From Clostridiales bacterium (lineage in GTDB: Bacteria; Bacillota; Clostridia; Lachnospirales; Lachnospiraceae): DNA of 44,963 bases. The notes beneath the pieces were generated by a model. The model ran no database searches, had not been told where the DNA came from, and worked only from the letters and a program-made list of their open reading frames with translations. Each line of letters opens with the position of its first letter. The stretch's first letter is position 1. Made by a program: the position numbers and the translations under genes. Shown here piece by piece: positions 43,289 to 44,963 of the stretch. The stretch lies in NCBI GenBank assembly GCA_012839295.1, contig DUNO01000006.1, positions 1 through 44,963 of the forward strand, in the 5' to 3' direction.

Positions 43289-44107
43289 TCAAATGATACA
43301 ATTCATGGCGATGCCGGCCGGAGTCACAAGAAATGGATTGTTGGGCTTTACTGTAGGAATTCCGGTCTCACGCTCAATAATCTTTTCGATACCGGTAAGG
43401 CAGCAGGTTCCTCCGCATAGATAGATCATATCTGTCTGCTGCTTATCAATGTATTTATTAATGATGGAGGCCATCTTTTCCACAACAGCCTTGACTACCG
43501 GAAGTATCTCCCTGTGCCTGGAATAATCCTGCTTTATCCTCTCCGCCTCTGCAAATTGGATATGGTAATTCCCAGCCAGAACCAGGGACAGATGGGTTCC
43601 TCCCGTCGGCTCATCCTCCGTCCGAATTACATTCCCCTCTTGAAAGATGGCGAGACCGGTGGTTCCTCCTCCGATATCCACTACTACTCCATCCCTAATC
43701 TGATAGATGGAATTTGCGGCTGTCGGTTCATCCAGGATATTCACAACCTCAAAGCCGGCTCCCTCCGCAACATACTGATGTGTCTTCGTACTGCTATCCG
43801 TCCCTGCCGGCATGGCAATAGCACAATAAAGCAATTCACAGCCGATTCGCTTTTCCAACTTTTCCTTCAGCTCCCTGACAATGATCAAGGCACCGCGGTA
43901 ATCCACGACCACACCGTCCCTGAGGACGTCCGCAGCCCGCTTCTCACAGGCAACCGGGTTATTCTCCTCATCCAAAACGACCAACACAATATATGCTGTT
44001 CCAAGATCCAGTCCGACCTTTAATTTTTTTCCTACCGGCTGAAAGGTAACCGCTTCCGACTGTTCAACCCGGTCCATATACAGATTCACCCGTTCCAAAT
44101 CCATCAT
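43289..44107 (-). CDS. eutJ: EutJ, actin/Hsp70-like chaperone of the eut operon
   Basis: Protein of 272 residues with the actin/Hsp70 ATPase motifs: phosphate 1 GLDLGTAYIVLVVLD, phosphate 2 VVDIGGGTTGLAIF, and adenosine YLCGGTCCLTGIEKII. EutJ is thought to help fold or reactivate eut enzymes. The ATG overlaps the pduL stop codon, and two successive ATGs (44107, 44104) are possible; GGGGGG just upstream serves both. Confidence 0.92.
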   Translation of the reverse strand: MMDLERVNLYMDRVEQSEAVTFQPVGKKLKVGLDLGTAYIVLVVLDEENNPVACEKRAADVLRDGVVVDYRGALIIVRELKEKLEKRIGCELLYCAIAMPAGTDSSTKTHQYVAEGAGFEVVNILDEPTAANSIYQIRDGVVVDIGGGTTGLAIFQEGNVIRTEDEPTGGTHLSLVLAGNYHIQFAEAERIKQDYSRHREILPVVKAVVEKMASIINKYIDKQQTDMIYLCGGTCCLTGIEKIIERETGIPTVKPNNPFLVTPAGIAMNCII

Positions 44108-44733
44108 AACCCCCCATTCGTATTTTTTATGATTTTGCCGAATACAAATCCGCTGACTGACGCTGCATTTGCCTCATCAAAATCGATATGCATCCGGAAT
44201 CTGAAGTTATCGCTGACCCGGATAATCACATTCCGAAAGATTACGGGGCGCTCGCTGAATACATGTACACTAACCCGTTCCTTATCCATAAGTCCAAGAC
44301 TCTTTGCAAGATTACCGGGTACATGGATATGGTTATGTGCTACAATGACACCCTGGCGGATTTGAAGACTGCCGCAGGAGCCCTCAATGGTAATACTTCC
44401 GGATCCCTCTACATCTCCCGATTCCCGGATCGGAGCCTGGATTCCCAACTCAACACAATCACTTTTTGATAATTCTACCTGAGTCTCTTTTCTGACTGGC
44501 CCCAGCACTGCAACATTACTTTTCTTTGAACGGCTGCCAACCAGATTCACACGCTCCTCTGCCAGGAACTGCCCCAACTGGGACAATTCCCTCTTGGGAG
44601 TGAGCTTCGCGCCCGGGCCAAAGAGTATTTCCAGATCTGCCTGGGACAAATGTACATGCCTTGCCGAAACCTCCACCTGTACCAAACCCGCCATGGAGAT
44701 ACTCTTTGTAATGGCTTCTACCAATTGTTCCAT
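44104..44733 (-). CDS. pduL: Phosphotransacylase PduL (EutD role)
   Basis: Enzyme of 209 residues that converts acetyl-CoA to acetyl-phosphate, recycling CoA inside the microcompartment. The two metal-binding histidine blocks are VSARHVHLS (His26, His28) and VAHNHIHVPG (His133, His135, His137). The opening helix MEQLVEAITKSIS resembles an encapsulation peptide. AAAGGAGGG precedes the ATG. In this operon it takes the place of the Pta-type EutD of enterobacteria. Confidence 0.93.
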   Translation of the reverse strand: MEQLVEAITKSISMAGLVQVEVSARHVHLSQADLEILFGPGAKLTPKRELSQLGQFLAEERVNLVGSRSKKSNVAVLGPVRKETQVELSKSDCVELGIQAPIRESGDVEGSGSITIEGSCGSLQIRQGVIVAHNHIHVPGNLAKSLGLMDKERVSVHVFSERPVIFRNVIIRVSDNFRFRMHIDFDEANAASVSGFVFGKIIKNTNGGL

Positions 44734-44747
44734 AACTATGCCCTCCT

Positions 44748-44963
44748 TTAGCTATACTGCCCGGCCAGATACATGCACATCATGATATGAAGTGCGCTGG
44801 AGAGTCGGTTTAATTCCTCTATAATATCCGGTTTTGTGCACTTGGTTCCGGTACGGTAAGCCTCCGAGGCAGCCGTCTCCGTCTCTCTGACTGCGGCACG
44901 GAGATGGTTTAATATTGCATAGGTTCTGCCCAGGGTATAGTCCGGCAATACCATCTGCTTTAC
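44748..44963 (-). CDS. eutT: EutT, cobalamin adenosyltransferase (C-terminal fragment)
   Basis: Only the last 71 residues lie in the window; the frame is open through the right edge. The part visible, LVPE-like VLPDYTLGRTYAILNHLR, AVRETETAA and IIEELNRLSSALHIMM, matches the C-terminus of E. coli EutT closely. EutT adds the adenosyl group to cobalamin, the cofactor of ethanolamine ammonia-lyase. An internal ATG at 44954 is not the true start. Confidence 0.88.
   Translation of the reverse strand, partial: VKQMVLPDYTLGRTYAILNHLRAAVRETETAASEAYRTGTKCTKPDIIEELNRLSSALHIMMCMYLAGQYS

Noticed and set aside
42225-44963. Considered a propanediol (pdu) rather than ethanolamine operon because of PduS, PduT and PduL-like proteins.
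   Set aside because: EutH, EutQ, EutJ, EutN and a clear EutT C-terminus point to ethanolamine use.

Overview
The window looks like a chromosomal piece of an anaerobic, spore-forming Clostridia, most likely a Lachnospiraceae relative. The grounds are moderate AT content with strong Shine-Dalgarno sites, a YyaC-type spore protease homologue, separate secD and secF genes, YesM/YesN-type two-component proteins, a consensus PerR box in front of ahpC, a DUF512 protein, and a Firmicutes-style ethanolamine (eut) microcompartment operon containing eutT, eutH and eutQ. No tRNA gene, complete insertion sequence, prophage or CRISPR array is visible. All calls rest on reading the sequence; no database search was run.

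Layout. (1) 1-330: a consensus stable-RNA promoter and leader pointing left, probably the start of an rRNA operon whose 16S gene lies outside the window. (2) 538-6226, minus strand: a six-gene operon with a NMT1/TauA-type lipoprotein, two different permeases, two different ATPases and a cysteine-type sulfatase. A histidine kinase and an AraC-type response regulator (6473-9765) are divergent from it; three copies of a 16-bp repeat lie between. (3) 9787-13479, minus: CvpA-like protein, DUF5711 protein, and an unusual MPN-like/transmembrane/LysM protein; then yyaC on the plus strand. (4) 14628-19435, minus: secF, secD, a small membrane protein, DUF6472 protein, histidine phosphatase, and an XRE regulator with membrane segments. 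(5) 19732-21390, plus: a lipoprotein and a DJ-1/PfpI protein. (6) 21712-25670, minus: ahpF, ahpC (PerR box) and a DUF512 protein. (7) 25800-34053, minus: a carbohydrate gene set made of a GntR/FadR regulator, a sugar ABC importer (binding protein and two permeases), a large cytoplasmic GH106-like glycosidase and a zinc alcohol dehydrogenase. (8) 34620-35981: a MATE efflux gene with a structured leader. (9) 36146-38362: a URO-D family protein divergent from an apparently leaderless AraC regulator. (10) 38568 to the end, minus: the distal part of a eut operon (eutT fragment, pduL, eutJ, a BMC-associated protein, eutN, PduS-like, PduT-like BMC-T, eutH, eutQ), closed by a strong terminator.

How the parts work together. 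Region 2 reads as a regulated system that senses, imports and desulfates a sulfated or sulfonated compound. Its two ATPases carry complementary defects, predicting an ABC importer with one normal and one degenerate ATP site. Region 7 imports a glycoside, cleaves it in the cytosol and oxidises a product, under a GntR regulator with visible palindromic operators. Region 10 handles ethanolamine uptake, shell parts, cobalamin reduction and adenosylation, and acetyl-CoA to acetyl-phosphate conversion; the lyase and shell hexamer genes would lie beyond the right edge. The most novel single protein appears to be the MPN-like/LysM protein at 12040-13479.
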